Origin: Acholoe squamosa | Taxonomy: Eukaryota > Annelida > Polychaeta > Phyllodocida > Polynoidae | Assembly (NCBI GenBank): GCA_949317995.1 | Contig: OX439036.1 | Coordinates: 3,527,207-3,591,206, forward strand | Length of the DNA: 64,000 bases | Direction: 5' to 3' | Part shown: in pieces, positions 22,378-32,452 of the stretch | Numbering within the stretch: position 1 is the stretch's first letter | Layout of the letters: every line of letters starts with the position of its first letter | Translations under genes and position numbers: made by a program | The notes under the pieces: generated by a model | Seen by the model: the letters and a program-made list of their open reading frames with translations, nothing else | What the model was told of the DNA's origin: nothing | The model's database searches: none

Positions 22378-22665
22378 CTCAATAACCATTGACTGCCCCG
22401 CCAGGAGGAATGATCAGCCATTGGATCTGCGTGATGCTGAAATACAAATTAAAAGTCATATTAAACCAAGGCTCCACGTTTTGAATAAGCCAATTCTCAA
22501 AATCCATAATCACCCTTGAGGTCAGAAAATACTTACAATCCACCTGACATGGTGATAGTGAGGTGCAGAATGGTGCCGTTGGGCATTACCAGCTCGACTT
22601 CATACACCTCCATCCTGGTTATGTAACATTATGACATCACAGACGAACGAGCGCCCCTTTTTATA
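22378..22665 (-). promoter_or_regulatory. Candidate antisense transcription unit, unit B
   Basis: On the minus strand a strong TATA box (CTATAAAAAGGGG, core 22658-22665) is followed 45 nt later by an ATG (22613-22611). A short open stretch runs from it to a donor-like ATT/GTAAGT after 22537. An acceptor-like TATTTCAG precedes 22436 and another GTAAGT donor follows 22378. TATA, ATG and splice-like signals in the right order and spacing suggest an antisense promoter with spliced RNA. Function, and whether a protein is made, are unknown. Confidence 0.45.
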
Positions 22666-22809
22666 GCACCTTGGATCAAAAATTTAGCGCGAGGGAAATA
22701 AAATTTTCTTTTTCTTTTCTCCATTTTTCTTTCCTCCGCCCCCCATTTCGACCAAAAATAAATTTTCCTTCAAATCATCTCAAACACAATTTCCTTCAAG
22801 GCAATCGAC

Positions 22810-22872
22810 ACAGGTAGGAGTCGATCTGAGCAGGTCTTACCTGTACTTATTCCCCATAACTTATTCGACTCC
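22810..22872. other. Predicted H-type RNA pseudoknot, unit B
   Basis: Four segments in pseudoknot order: ACAGGTA (22810-22816), GGAGTCGA (22817-22824), TACCTGT (22838-22844) and TCGACTCC (22865-22872). Segment 1 pairs perfectly with 3 (7 bp) and 2 with 4 (8 bp), with 13- and 20-nt connecting loops. It could form on either strand. A donor-like CAG/GTAGGA lies inside stem 1. A structured export, packaging or splicing-control element is possible (inference). Confidence 0.5.
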
Positions 22873-23299
22873 TCGCCATTACGGTGCAGCACCAGCTCAC
22901 TACCACCACCTGGTGAACCTAAGACAAACTAACCACAGCATCCTTGGATACAGGACCCGCGCTAAGCCAAGTGAATAAATTGAGCTCTGCATTCAGGTTT
23001 GTACGTTGAAAGGAAAATAACATTAACCTCATGTCCTTTCTCCGTATTGACCGTAGTCTGCCCGCAACCCAAAACAAACAAACTATAGGTCCATGAACTA
23101 AATTATTTTTCCCTAATTTACAGCCACCACCCCACAGTTTTACAATACCAATGCTACTGCATCTTGTTTTCATGGTCGACACACGGACAAATTAACCTCT
23201 TTGGTCAAATTCGGTATTTTTGTGGACCACCTTGTGAACCATACGTCTTTAACCTGTTTCTAACGTCAGACACCCCTCTGTTCTTGTCTCTGTCTGCAG

Positions 23300-23409
23300 G
23301 ACCACCGAAGAAGAAGGGCAACAAAGGCAAGCGCGGCCTGGGATCAGATTTGCCTCCATCTACAGACCCAGGCCAAGCCCCTACAGCAGAAGGTGCCACC
23401 AAAGAGTAA
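23300..23409 (+). CDS. Short Lys-rich accessory exon, unit B
   Basis: Preceded by an excellent acceptor (CTGTCTCTGTCTGCAG, ending 23299). It encodes a Lys/Pro/Gly-rich stretch starting PPKKKGNKGKRG, then a Pro/Asp-rich tail and a stop. The basic cluster resembles a nuclear or nucleolar localisation signal, or a cytoplasmic tail. With an acceptor and no nearby ATG, it is more likely an exon than a free gene. The unit A copy is 6049-6158. Confidence 0.4.
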
Positions 23410-23630
23410 GCAGGGCTAGTAAAACCTGCCAAGAAGCCATCCCAACCGGCCCAATAGACCCAAGGACCCCAAGCAACACCACCAGTCACCCAACAAGCTG
23501 CACCGGCAGGTCCTACACGCAAGTAGGTCTTGCAACCAACAGGCCTGGAACCCCAATTCCACCAGGCTATGCGGTTTGGAAGGACAGCTACTTCTCCCCC
23601 AAGCCTGTACACCCAACCAGGCCACCCACC

Positions 23631-24062
23631 TTGAACCTGTGTACTTTATGTTTGGACGGTCCAGGAACTTTTGCTTGCCCCTGTGCTTATTATCAAAGCC
23701 AGGAACAAGCCACAATACACAGTTCACCTTCTTTTACCACCTTCAGGCCCATCGACAGAAATTCAAAAAGACATCCTTTCAAGCCAACACCACCACCAAG
23801 AAGTAACACGACATTCGACCCACCCCTTGATGACAGCAGCTCATCCTCCTCCTCCTCAACTTCCCCTGAGATTGGAGACATGGCTTTCATGGAAGCCTCT
23901 TTTTCACAATTTAGAATAGACTCCTTTGATGACGACTACAACATGGAAGCCAAACAGAGGAGAAAATCAGCTGCTGGAAGACATTTCTGTAGATCCCCCA
24001 TGGAACACTACAACTTACCACCAAGTAGCATTGGCACGAAATTGAGAAAATTTAAGTACTAG
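23631..24062 (+). CDS. Accessory open frame with Ser/Asp-rich core, unit B
   Basis: About 143 open codons with no ATG at the start, so possibly an exon. The N-terminal part has four cysteines in a CTLC...CPC pattern that could bind a metal. The middle has a run of eight serines beside acidic residues, a casein-kinase-2-like cluster. The C-terminal part is basic (KQRRKSAAGRH, KLRKFKY). This layout recalls small retroviral regulatory proteins, but I recognise no family. It is the last frame before the 3' LTR region. Confidence 0.4.
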   Translation: MNLCTLCLDGPGTFACPCAYYQSQEQATIHSSPSFTTFRPIDRNSKRHPFKPTPPPRSNTTFDPPLDDSSSSSSSSTSPEIGDMAFMEASFSQFRIDSFDDDYNMEAKQRRKSAAGRHFCRSPMEHYNLPPSSIGTKLRKFKY

Positions 24063-25016
24063 GACTGCACATACATGCAAAATTATGAATTTTTATATCT
24101 TCCTAATCTGACATTGTAGGGACACAATTTTTCCCACCCCCCACCCATGGGACTCCCAGAGTCACCACACGTTTACAAATTTATACGCTGAATGGTTTTC
24201 AAGAAAGCTGATATAAAAAGTTCAATCTGTACTGTGAAACATTTAAAACCACATGTAAGTTTTCTTAACACTAATCCACTCTGTGAGGATACTGAGCGAA
24301 ATCAGAAACCTAGGTGCCACAGAGCCCCCCCCCCCCCAACAAAGTTACCTTTTCTCTTAAAGGACGATACCATGTTCTTCAAGCCCAAAACAGTTTGCAT
24401 TTGTATTTATGGGTTTTAGTCTTAGCCAGCATGTTACATTTTTCCTCTGTATTTATTGTATTGCAAGATTACTGACCTAGTCAATATCCAGACATGTAGA
24501 GGATATATTTTTGAAGCATGTATTTTTATACAAACTTGTTAACTATGTACACTTGATCTCATACAGGAACCGGTATATGTGACAGAGTATGGCTGCTGTT
24601 TCTGCCCTGATTGCTCAAGGCAGGACACAGCAATGAGTATCGCTATTGTCACCAGGATTCTCGAAGTATTTCTCATCCATGTGTTTTCTCTTGATTTGCA
24701 TGTATATGTAAGATTTTTATAGCAATTAGCACACAGTAGAGACTGTCACCACAACCTTGTGGGCCCGACGATATTTTTTGTATGTATTTTTCAAACGAAG
24801 CCTGCCTCACTATTGAGGATGTCATTGTTCTTAGAAGTAGACCTATATACACAGTGGATGATTCAAGTATGTATGTTAAAACTTTTATACCGGTATTAAG
24901 CCAGGTATACACAAGGTTTTGAGTGACCTTATAAATTTTCGCCAAACCTTGAATGCACCAATGACGAGTATAAGAACTTTCTCTACCTTTTGCATTCGCG
25001 TAGAATCGAATAGGAA
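24063..25016 (+). other. 3' untranslated stretch before the 3' LTR, unit B
   Basis: AT-rich, no credible ORF. A poly-C run lies near 24327. Several TATGTA/TGTATG-rich segments lie at 24490-24880. The unit A copy is 6812-7755. Confidence 0.45.
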
Positions 25017-25026
25017 TGTGGGGATA
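25017..25026 (+). promoter_or_regulatory. Putative polypurine tract of unit B
   Basis: TGTGGGGATA ends exactly where the LTR TG begins, the position of the plus-strand primer. The same ten bases precede the LTRs at 7766 and 38105. Confidence 0.6.
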
Positions 25027-25399
25027 TGTCAATGGGGTATTCAAGGTTCATTAATTATTATATGAAATATTTTAAGCCGAATGATCAAGCTCGCCTATAA
25101 GGCTCCCTTACACCAAACCTTTGGATCTGACAGAGCCAGGTATCTCTACCCAGCTCTGCCTCTCCTGGCCAGTGACCTCAGATTCACCTCCGGATCCTGG
25201 CTAGGGGTCATGACCTCGACCCCCGCTAAACCCTAGGTACGGGGTGGGAGTGTGCTCACACCCACCTCCGTTCCTAGCCAATCAGGGATCGAGCTGCTCC
25301 TCCAACAGGTGGGCAGCTCGACCCACCTTTAGGCAAGCCCCCTCCCCCCTCCAGGGTGAGATGATGCAAGGCACACCGGGTCTTGCCAATCCCTAAGCA

Positions 25400-25458
25400 T
25401 GACGTCATGCTTCTCCCAAGACTGACGTCATGCCTACCCCGAGCTGCTCCTATATATA
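25400..25458 (+). promoter_or_regulatory. Same CRE-CRE-TATA promoter in the 3' LTR
   Basis: TGACGTCA at 25400-25407 and 25423-25430, TATATATA at 25451-25458. Transcription from here would run into the flanking DNA at 25698. Confidence 0.7.
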
Positions 25459-25620
25459 TGAATACAGGACTAGCTTGGGACACTCTCTCTTATTCTTTAC
25501 TTTCCTCTCTCCACACCTAGTCTCCATGACACACAGTGCCTTGGTATAGAGCTAGCTTGATCAGGTGGGCAGCATACACATTGTACTTCACCATGCCAAC
25601 ATGTACCTGCCTAACACTAC

Positions 25621-25626
25621 AATAAA
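25621..25626 (+). terminator. Polyadenylation signal in 3' LTR
   Basis: AATAAA at the position equivalent to 8360 in the other LTR; this would end unit B transcripts. Confidence 0.6.
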
Positions 25627-25697
25627 GTGGATTCATCAACTGTACTCTCCGGACTCCTGAGTTGCTCATGTTCATGACTTGTAACGGTCCGTCGACA

Positions 25698-25904
25698 ACA
25701 TTACCAACTGGTTGATATTGTGTTAATAGTTTTGATCAACCTGTCTGCAAGACTTTTTCAATCATTCCAAATCAATTTTGTCAACCATCACCATTTCAAC
25801 ATCAGATCAATAGTTGACATATATTTCAGCAGTGATATGTCAAATGATAAAACAAAGTTGACTGTATAAATTCTGCTGCATGGGAGGAGGAGGTGTGGCC
25901 ATGT
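25698..25904. other. Flank of the tandem retroelement
   Basis: Ordinary AT-rich sequence with no ORF or repeat that I recognise. Confidence 0.4.
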
Positions 25905-28035
25905 CCTCAGTTTGCCTGTGTGGAGGATATCTAAGACGAAGTCTTCTATTTTAACACATATTGGCTTTGTCCTCAGTTTGCCTACATATACTGCATGGAG
26001 TATATCTTAGATTAAGTCCCCAGTTTGCCTGTACACATGCTGTGTCTCAGACCAAGTCCTCTTTTTGCATAGACACACTGTGGGGCTATGTCCCCAATTA
26101 GTCTACACACACTGTGTGGACCTTAACTAATACCATGTCCTCTATTGGCATACACTATGTGGCCATGTCCTCAGTTTGCATACACACACTGTATGGAGTG
26201 CAGTCTATAAGAAAGGTTTTTCCCCTTGCAGGCCATAAGGTCCTGCAGATCTCATCATTCCGCAGGCCCGGATTGATTTTGGCAGGACTGAATACCTCAA
26301 GATTTTTTTTTATGAGAAATGAATAATAAAAAAACAGAATTAGATAACTATTTTAACCATTTAACTCTTCCAAATTTAACTAAAAATTACTGCTTTTGTC
26401 TTAGGCGGTAAAAACCTCAATAATGGTCCGATTTGCATGCAGTGAAAAACAAAATGTAGCCTAAGGTCCCATAAATACGGCCTGACAGTGATGATTTTGG
26501 TTGGTCCGGGAGCAATTTTGTCAGCCAAAGCAAATGTCCGATGAGTTTTCATATTGACTGGGAGTGTATCTAACACCATGCCCTCTATTTGCATACACAC
26601 ACTGTGTGGCCATGTCCTCAGTTTGCCTACACACACTGTACGGAGTGTATCTAAGGCCAAGTCCTCTATTTGCCTACACACACTGTGTGGCCGTGTCCTC
26701 AGTTTGCTTTCACACAGTGTGTGGAGGATATCTAAGACCAATTCCTCTATTTGCATACACACACTGTGTGAAGTGTATCTAAGACCAAGTCCTCTATTTG
26801 CATACACACACTGTGTGGAGTATATCTAAGGCCAAGTCCTCTATTTGCCTACACACACTGTGTGATCATGTCCTCAGTTTGCCTACACACATTGTTTGGA
26901 GTATATCTAAGGCCAAGTCCTCTATTTGCCTACACACACTGTGTGGTCATGTCCTCAGCTTGCCTACACAGAGTGTGTGGAGTGTATCTAAGACCATATC
27001 CTCTATATGCATATACACACTGTGTGGAGTGTATCTTAGACCAAGTTCTCTATTTGCCTACACACACTGTGTGGCCATGTCCTCAGTTTGCCTACACACA
27101 CTGTGTGGAGTGAATCTAAGACCAAGTCCTCTATTTGCCAACACACACAGTGTGGTCATGTCTTCAATTTGCCTACACACACTGTGTGGAGTGTATCTAA
27201 GACTAAGTCCTCTATTTGCATACTCATTCTGTGTACTAATGTCCTCAGTTTGCCTACACACACTGTGTGGAGTGTATCTAAGCCAAGTCCTCTATTTGCA
27301 TATACACAATGTGTGGTCATGTCCTCAGTTTGCCGAAACACTGTGTGCAGTTTGAGTCCTCAATTCTTTTGAGCAAACAGCTAAAAAAAGGTTGTCTTGT
27401 CCTTGTTTAAATGTGTCTATTCTTCGTAAATAGACTGAATGCTCTTGTATAGGGGTAGAAAAAGATATAATGCCTAATATCAAATATTACACTCTGTGCA
27501 TTTGACCATACCCAAGAGAAAGTCCCTTAGGCCTCAGTTTGCAAGCACTCACTCTGAAGTCATGTCCTCCCTTTGTAGACCCACAGGGTCTATTAAGGAA
27601 ATTCCTCAGTTTGCAGGCACACAGATTCAATGTCAGGCTTAAATTTGTTACAATTTTTATGCAAATACACTGGATTAATCCCTAAGAGGTCAAAAATGGC
27701 AATAAAGCCAATTAGGCAATACACCCAGATCACTGGGTATACTGGGGACACAGAGATCTCAGTGTGCAAAACAAATTGGGGACTTTTGCACACAGGCAAA
27801 AATCACAAAAAAATAACTCTAACTTTTTACACACAGCACAAGTTGCTCCTGGCCAAATTGGGGACATTTTGTTGACCACTAGAAATCATCTTCATAACCA
27901 TTTTTCAAGGTCATTTGTGATACCCAAACCCATTGCCCCCCTTTTCTCAAGGTCATGCGAAGTGAGCCGTCCCCGGTTCGCAAGATGTCCCCAGTTTGTA
28001 GGTGTGTGTTCCCATGAATGTCCCCAATTTGCTGG
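25905..28035. repeat. Minisatellite field built on GTCCTCAGTTTGC
   Basis: The core (about 26560-27350) is a tandem array of a unit near 85 bp made of two halves: GTCCTCTATTTGCCTACAC and GTCCTCAGTTTGCCTACAC, each followed by a CACTGTGTGG palindrome. About ten units are visible. Degenerate copies of GTCCYCARTTTGC continue on both sides to about 25905 and 28035. Long open frames across it (up to about 185 codons, both strands) arise from the repeat and are not evidence of coding. About 26220-26560 and 27370-27530 are non-repeat insertions. Confidence 0.75.
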
Positions 28036-28440
28036 TTACACCAACTCACACACACACACAATCACACACACACAAACCAACACTTTTGACTGAGTATCCC
28101 TGTGATTGCCCCCACAAACCATGATAAAGAAAGTAAATCAGGGAGGCCAGCGATAACCGCACAAGATCCTTGTGCAAATACGCACATTTTCATAAGATAC
28201 GGGACACATTTTCAGAAGATACGGGACACACTTTTGTAGGTCATTATGTTTCAGTAGGATACAAGACATCTTTCATAAACAGGACAACTTTCATAAGTAT
28301 ATAGGACTCCACAAACCATTTTTCCAACCTGCCTTATGACCTAATGGATAAGGAGTCTACCTTCAAATGTTGACTACCCAGGTACGAACTCAACTCAGAC
28401 ACTAGTTTATTTTTCACATAGATGGTAATATACAGGACTC

Positions 28441-28530
28441 AGCCATATAATGACTTCGCGGGAAACACCAGTCCCACCTTGGGGAATACAATGTAAAAAT
28501 ATCCCATGGTCGTGGACATTTGTTTATGTA
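28441..28530. mobile_element. Truncated MITE-like element (GTGGACATTTG family)
   Basis: The right half matches the hairpin elements at 38908-39069 and 48991-49106 (ATCCCATGGTCGTGGACATT and a TTATG end). The left arm is not recognisable. Confidence 0.5.
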
Positions 28531-28654
28531 CCCACCAGATAGACTTAAAAGAAATTATACAGTAATGACCTTATCACTTATCTCTCTTGACAGTGGTGCT
28601 GTATCTTATTTGTGCTGTATCTTACCACTACATAGGATGTCCTGTATCTTACAA

Positions 28655-28660
28655 TTTATT
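28655..28660 (-). terminator. Possible polyadenylation signal of the CCP gene
   Basis: AATAAA on the minus strand about 220 bp after the stop codon. Confidence 0.4.
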
Positions 28661-28762
28661 GTATTGTCCCGTATCGTACATGTCCTGTGTCTTACCATTC
28701 CTTCTATTGTACTGTATCTTACATGTCCTGTATATCATGAAATCTTGTGTGAATCGACCAAC

Positions 28763-28865
28763 AGGAAGGAAGAGAAAGAGAGATACAGAGAGACAGAAAA
28801 AGAGAAACAGAGAGAGAGACAGACAGAGAGAGACAGATAGAGACAGACAGACAGAGAAAGAGACA
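28763..28865. repeat. GA/GACA microsatellite
   Basis: About 100 bp of AGAGAGACAGA-type sequence, just beyond the stop codon of the sushi exon (in its 3' UTR if that exon is terminal). Confidence 0.8.
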
Positions 28866-28877
28866 ATCAATAACCTT

Positions 28878-29485
28878 CTACTTGCAGTCACCCCCATGGC
28901 TCCAGGCCTGTCCTCTTCCACAAGTTGAGTTATAGTAGCCCACACCAGTGGATGTCAACCAGCCGTCAGCACAGTCTATCCCTATTGTAGAACCATACAC
29001 AGCACCTGGCAATCTGCCATTTAGTAGTCTGGTGTTGTTCCTCTCCTCCCCTGCACATATCTCAGCTGGAGGATATTTCAAAAAAAAAATTAATTATTCA
29101 AAGTTCAATGACAATTGACCAATTCATTTGAAAGCTTTGTCCCTTATGAAATAACCAAATGATTTCCCAATACACTCGCACATGAGGATCAAGGATTTTC
29201 TTTAGAAATGAAAATGCTTTCTATCATTGTACAGTGCTTTCATTGTCCCATACTCCTTGCACTAAATATGAAAATAAAAGATGAAATAAAACCTCTTACT
29301 GTAACATGATTCAGTTCTACTCCATCCACCAGGCAGTATACATTGTGCAGTGTAGGAGGTGTTAGTACCATCAGCTAACACATACCCAGGGTGACAAGTC
29401 AAAGTGACTTCAGACCCATGGCTAAAAGTGGCCAGATTAGGGGCATAGGATGAATTAGGAACCATCGGAGAAGTACAGGTAGGCT
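28878..29485 (-). CDS. Last two exons of a CCP (sushi) domain gene, partial
   Basis: Exon 29485-29300 (acceptor TTTTCCCAAG, donor ACA/GTAAGA) and exon 29065-28878 (acceptor TATCCTCCAG, stop TAG at 28880-28878) each encode one whole CCP module of about 60 residues with four cysteines. Module 1 runs CTSPM, LTCHPGY, AQCILPGGW, ESC. Module 2 runs EICAGEE, IDCADGW, STCGRGQAW, GDC followed by Lys and stop. Both exons are in phase 1, the usual symmetric phase of shuffled extracellular modules. Three N-glycosylation sequons are visible. The protein is extracellular; CCP modules bind other proteins, as in complement regulators and selectins (family). Upstream exons were not found; a recent retroelement sits 1 kb upstream, so they may lie beyond 38700 or the gene may be cut off. 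Confidence 0.8.
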
Positions 29486-30511
29486 CTTGGGAAAAGAATT
29501 CAAAACTTCATAAATTTAAATTTTCTTGATCACATTTTTTTCTTATTATATACAATCAAGAGGTACCCTAGGGGGTAACCTCCATTGATGTACTTCGAGA
29601 AATACCCAAGCCAGGAAGATAATAGTGATTTTCAATGCACACCAAATTCATTCACACTTCACTGAATTCATTCACGCTTCACGGTCTTTTATCGGTCATT
29701 AAAAGATGGGGCTAATGTGTGTATAAATGACTCTTTATTTGTTGTCTCAGTGTTCTTATTGGTATATGATGTTGTATAACGAGCTGTGGGAATTCTGGTA
29801 AAGGTTGATAAAACATGAAGCGTGAGTGAAGCGTGTAGGGTTTTTGGACGGTTAAAGGTAAAGTGTTATGAGGTCAACATATCATCTCGTATGGTGTTTC
29901 TATCATTTCTATTTCATTATAGATGTGTTTGAGTTATTCAAAAAGAGAATCTTTTTGTTCATATATTTCTGTACCACATGGTACGCACACATTGCAAGAA
30001 GTGTAGAAATGTTGAATTTTTCCTTTTCAAAGTATTAGCAGTCAGCCAAGATGGGCCTTATGTGTATATAAATGCCTCTAGGTAGGTAGTATAACCTCCT
30101 AATTCATTGTTTGTGCAACCCAGCTGGTATATGATAATGTATAGCTAAGCTATGGCCCTTCTCGTAAAGGTTGATGATGATCATCTTGTATTGTGTTTGT
30201 ATCATTACTATTCCACAATAGACCTGTCTGAGTTATCAAAAATAGAGTATTTGCTTTATGAGAAGATATATTTCTTTATTATATGGCTAATATCAACAAC
30301 ACTATAGATTAGTACTTCTTACACCGTATTCAATGGGGGGGTGGAATACGATCCTCGTATATTTAGCAGCGCCATTTTGAAATTTATGCAGAGCTAATTA
30401 GTTTCTTATTTAGGTATGGTTTTTAGAAGTTTTATGCAAAAAAAGAATGATTGAAATAATTAAAAAAATTTTTGATGAATTGTTTAAGGTATATCTATGT
30501 ATTAGCGCCAT
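29486..30511. repeat. Two copies of a dispersed repeat upstream of the CCP exons
   Basis: Sequence near 29690-29860 and 29970-30210 (TGTGTATAAATGACTCT..., GGTATATGATG..., GTAAAGGTTGATRA) recurs at about 39060-39290. A separate stretch near 30296-30380 (CACTATAGATTAGTACT...ATTCAATGGG) recurs at 48875-48920. Imperfect CTTCACTGAATTCATTCACG repeats lie near 29650. No exon is seen. Confidence 0.5.
30508..30511. repeat. Target-site duplication CCAT, left
   Basis: CCAT immediately before the LTR TG. The same four bases follow the 3' LTR at 38698-38701. Four- to six-bp duplications are usual for Ty3/gypsy integration. Confidence 0.75.
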
Positions 30512-31104
30512 TGTCAATGGACGATTCTGGGTATTACAATTATTCGATACATATTTACTTTTTCACCGCTAGGCTTATCCACAGACCTGCCTACAAGCCT
30601 ACTCAAACCAAGACCTTGGATCTGGCTCTACCTTCCCTGGCCAGTGACCTCAGATTCACCTCAGGATCCTGGCTAGGGGTCATGACCTCGACCCCCACTA
30701 ACCCTAGGTACAGGGTGGAAGTGTGCTCACACCCACCTCCATTCCTAGCCAATCAGGGGCTGAGCTGCTCCTCCCACAGGAGCTGATGCAATGCAGGCAG
30801 GGTCTTGCCTGTCCCTGAGCATGACGTCATGCTTCCCTTAAGGATGACGTCATGCCTACCCCAAGCTGCTCCTATATATATGAATACAGGACTGGCTTGG
30901 GACATGTTAGTCTGCTCCCAGACCTAGAGGCTACATCACCCTATACTAAGGCATAGGCTTGGCTGGATAAGCTTGGTGAGTGATCATGCTGTACCATCTT
31001 ACATGGTCACTCTGTACCACCAATCTTACAATAAAGCTGGATCAACTGAAGAGCTCCAAGTTCCTCTTTTTCCTTTGTAAAGGACATTTAACGCTCCTTT
31101 GACA
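30512..31104 (+). repeat. 5' LTR of the pol-less element (593 bp)
   Basis: TGTCAATGGACG start, TTTGACA end. TGACGTCA at 30822-30829 and 30845-30852, TATATATA at 30873-30880, AATAAA at 31030-31035. Confidence 0.88.
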
Positions 31105-31518
31105 TTGGTCGAGAAACCCGTAATAGTGGAAGATCCCACCCTATACCCTCCCACAAAACCAAGAACAATAAGTGAGTACTCTACAAACAGACCAGCTTCA
31201 GGATCCTCCAGCAAGTCACAGCCTATAGGTACACCATCTGCCTCCACTGAGGTACTACCCCTGCTCAGTACAGGTTCCTCCAGTGTATGCTGCTACTACC
31301 TCCATAGCAGGACAGGGTCTACTCCTCCAGCTCCGGCTCCTACTGGCCCCCACCTTACATCCAGCATGGTACCACACAGCACACCTAGTGCTATGAACTC
31401 TATACATACCACCTACAACACAGCTGAGTACAGGAGGATGCAATCCTATCCAAAAGGATACATACACTTATATCCACCTGATGATTGGCACCAGCAACAG
31501 GTAGGAGGTTCACATTGA
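31105..31518 (+). other. Leader and open frame of the pol-less element
   Basis: The primer site is followed by an open frame of about 135 codons without an ATG near its start, rich in Ser, Pro and Thr like the N-terminal part of the Gag in the giant element. It runs into a donor-like CAACAG/GTAGGA near 31501. This may be a gag leader remnant or a non-coding packaging region; coding is unproven. Confidence 0.35.
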
Positions 31519-31599
31519 TATATTGGCATAATTGCAGAACAAGTTCTGGTCACGGTTACTTTTTGTCATGCGGGATCTCTCATATTGACTGATACAATA

Positions 31600-32100
31600 C
31601 TCAGTGATCTGTCCTATGTGATATATACCCCTTTTAATATGCCCAGTCCCTATGTAGAGTATATCCCATATTAGCAACTCACTGACTCCAGGTAGACACA
31701 CCTTACTATTTCCCCTATAGCCTGTATGTCCAGCCCCCTATGTAGAATATACCCCATTAGTAAACCACTACTATGGGCATACCCTTTTGTCAGTGCCCAT
31801 ATGATCATAATGCCACCCAAATTCTACCTCATTTCTAATGGTAATTTGGAAACATACAGTATCCAACATTAGAGAATGTCATAGAAACATATTCCCAGAA
31901 GGTGGACATACACACACACCTGCCGCCCCCAATAGTCTGTATTCGGTCCCTTATATTTAATAAACCACTACTGTGGATACTCCCCTTCCTTCTAATCAGG
32001 AACTCATATAGCCAGAAAGTTGTACCTATTTTTAATGGTAATTTGGAATACAGCACCATGGCAAATCAGAAAACGTCATAGTGGCATGTAACATATCATA
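31600..32100. repeat. Degenerate duplication inside the pol-less element
   Basis: CCCTATGTAGAGTATATCCC (31649) and CCCCTATGTAGAATATACCC (31737) repeat, as do TAATGGTAATTTGGAAACAT (about 31838) and TAATGGTAATTTGGAATAC (about 32033) with following GTCATAG. It appears to be an old 200-bp tandem duplication. No gene. Confidence 0.45.
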
Positions 32101-32452
32101 TTTAGGCTTTACCAACGATAACCATAGCCTCTTATTGAACTAAATCAAACCCAAATACTTAAGACCTTCATCACGGCAATTCACAAATTAGAGTGATGGA
32201 AAATCTTATTCTAACCTTTAATCGAATTTGAGCAATTAATTAGATTATATTTAGGCCATTCTTACGGCAACTTTAGCCCATAACCACTCAAAATTAAATT
32301 CATTTATCCCAAAGACTTTTACAATCTAAATTCAATGAAAGTTCATTGTACCACACTAATCAAGCTCCAAAATGTTCTATAGACGCTGGATTCATTGTGA
32401 AATCCCTGCTGTGTTTTCAAAATATCCCTACCCCAGCCTACACCACACGGCA

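Larger units (their letters stand above)
7766..25697 (+). mobile_element. Ty3/gypsy-like env-bearing LTR retroelement, unit B, about 17.9 kb
   Basis: A full unit bounded by two 671-bp repeats that begin TG and end CA. In order it holds LTR, primer-binding site, gag, pol (protease, reverse transcriptase, RNase H, integrase), an internal TATA/leader region, an env-like gene, about 4 kb of 3' accessory DNA, a purine-rich tract and LTR. The protease-RT-RNase H-integrase order and the integrase GPY/F-type motif place it in Ty3/gypsy (Metaviridae). It is much longer than usual for the group because of the 9 kb that follow pol. The LTR pair looks identical by eye, so insertion or duplication is recent. 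It looks largely whole, with about one or two interruptions in pol, some of which could be the normal read-through of the family. The target duplication cannot be tested because the left end of the tandem is outside the window. Confidence 0.9.
25027..25697 (+). repeat. 3' LTR of unit B (671 bp)
   Basis: Matches 7766-8436 over its full length with a constant offset. It follows the TGTGGGGATA tract and ends GTCGACA, after which sequence unrelated to the element begins (ACATTACC). It includes the same paired TGACGTCA sites, TATA box and AATAAA. Confidence 0.9.
28150..28740. repeat. Degenerate short repeats of ATACGGGACA and CCTGTATCTTAC
   Basis: Near 28185-28310 the phrase CATAAGATACGGGACAC recurs with decay. 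Near 28600-28735 TGTCCTGTATCTTAC and variants recur five or six times. No gene is seen. A tRNA-Arg-like stretch (CCTAATGGATAAGG with a later GGTACGAACTC) lies at about 28332-28390 and looks like a decayed tRNA-derived sequence. Confidence 0.5.

Noticed and set aside
26114-27372. Several overlapping 60-185-codon ORFs
   Set aside because: They follow from a tandem repeat with a period close to a multiple of three and lack domain or splice evidence.
25905-28035. CRISPR-like array
   Set aside because: Spacers are themselves repeats, the context is eukaryotic, and there are no cas genes.
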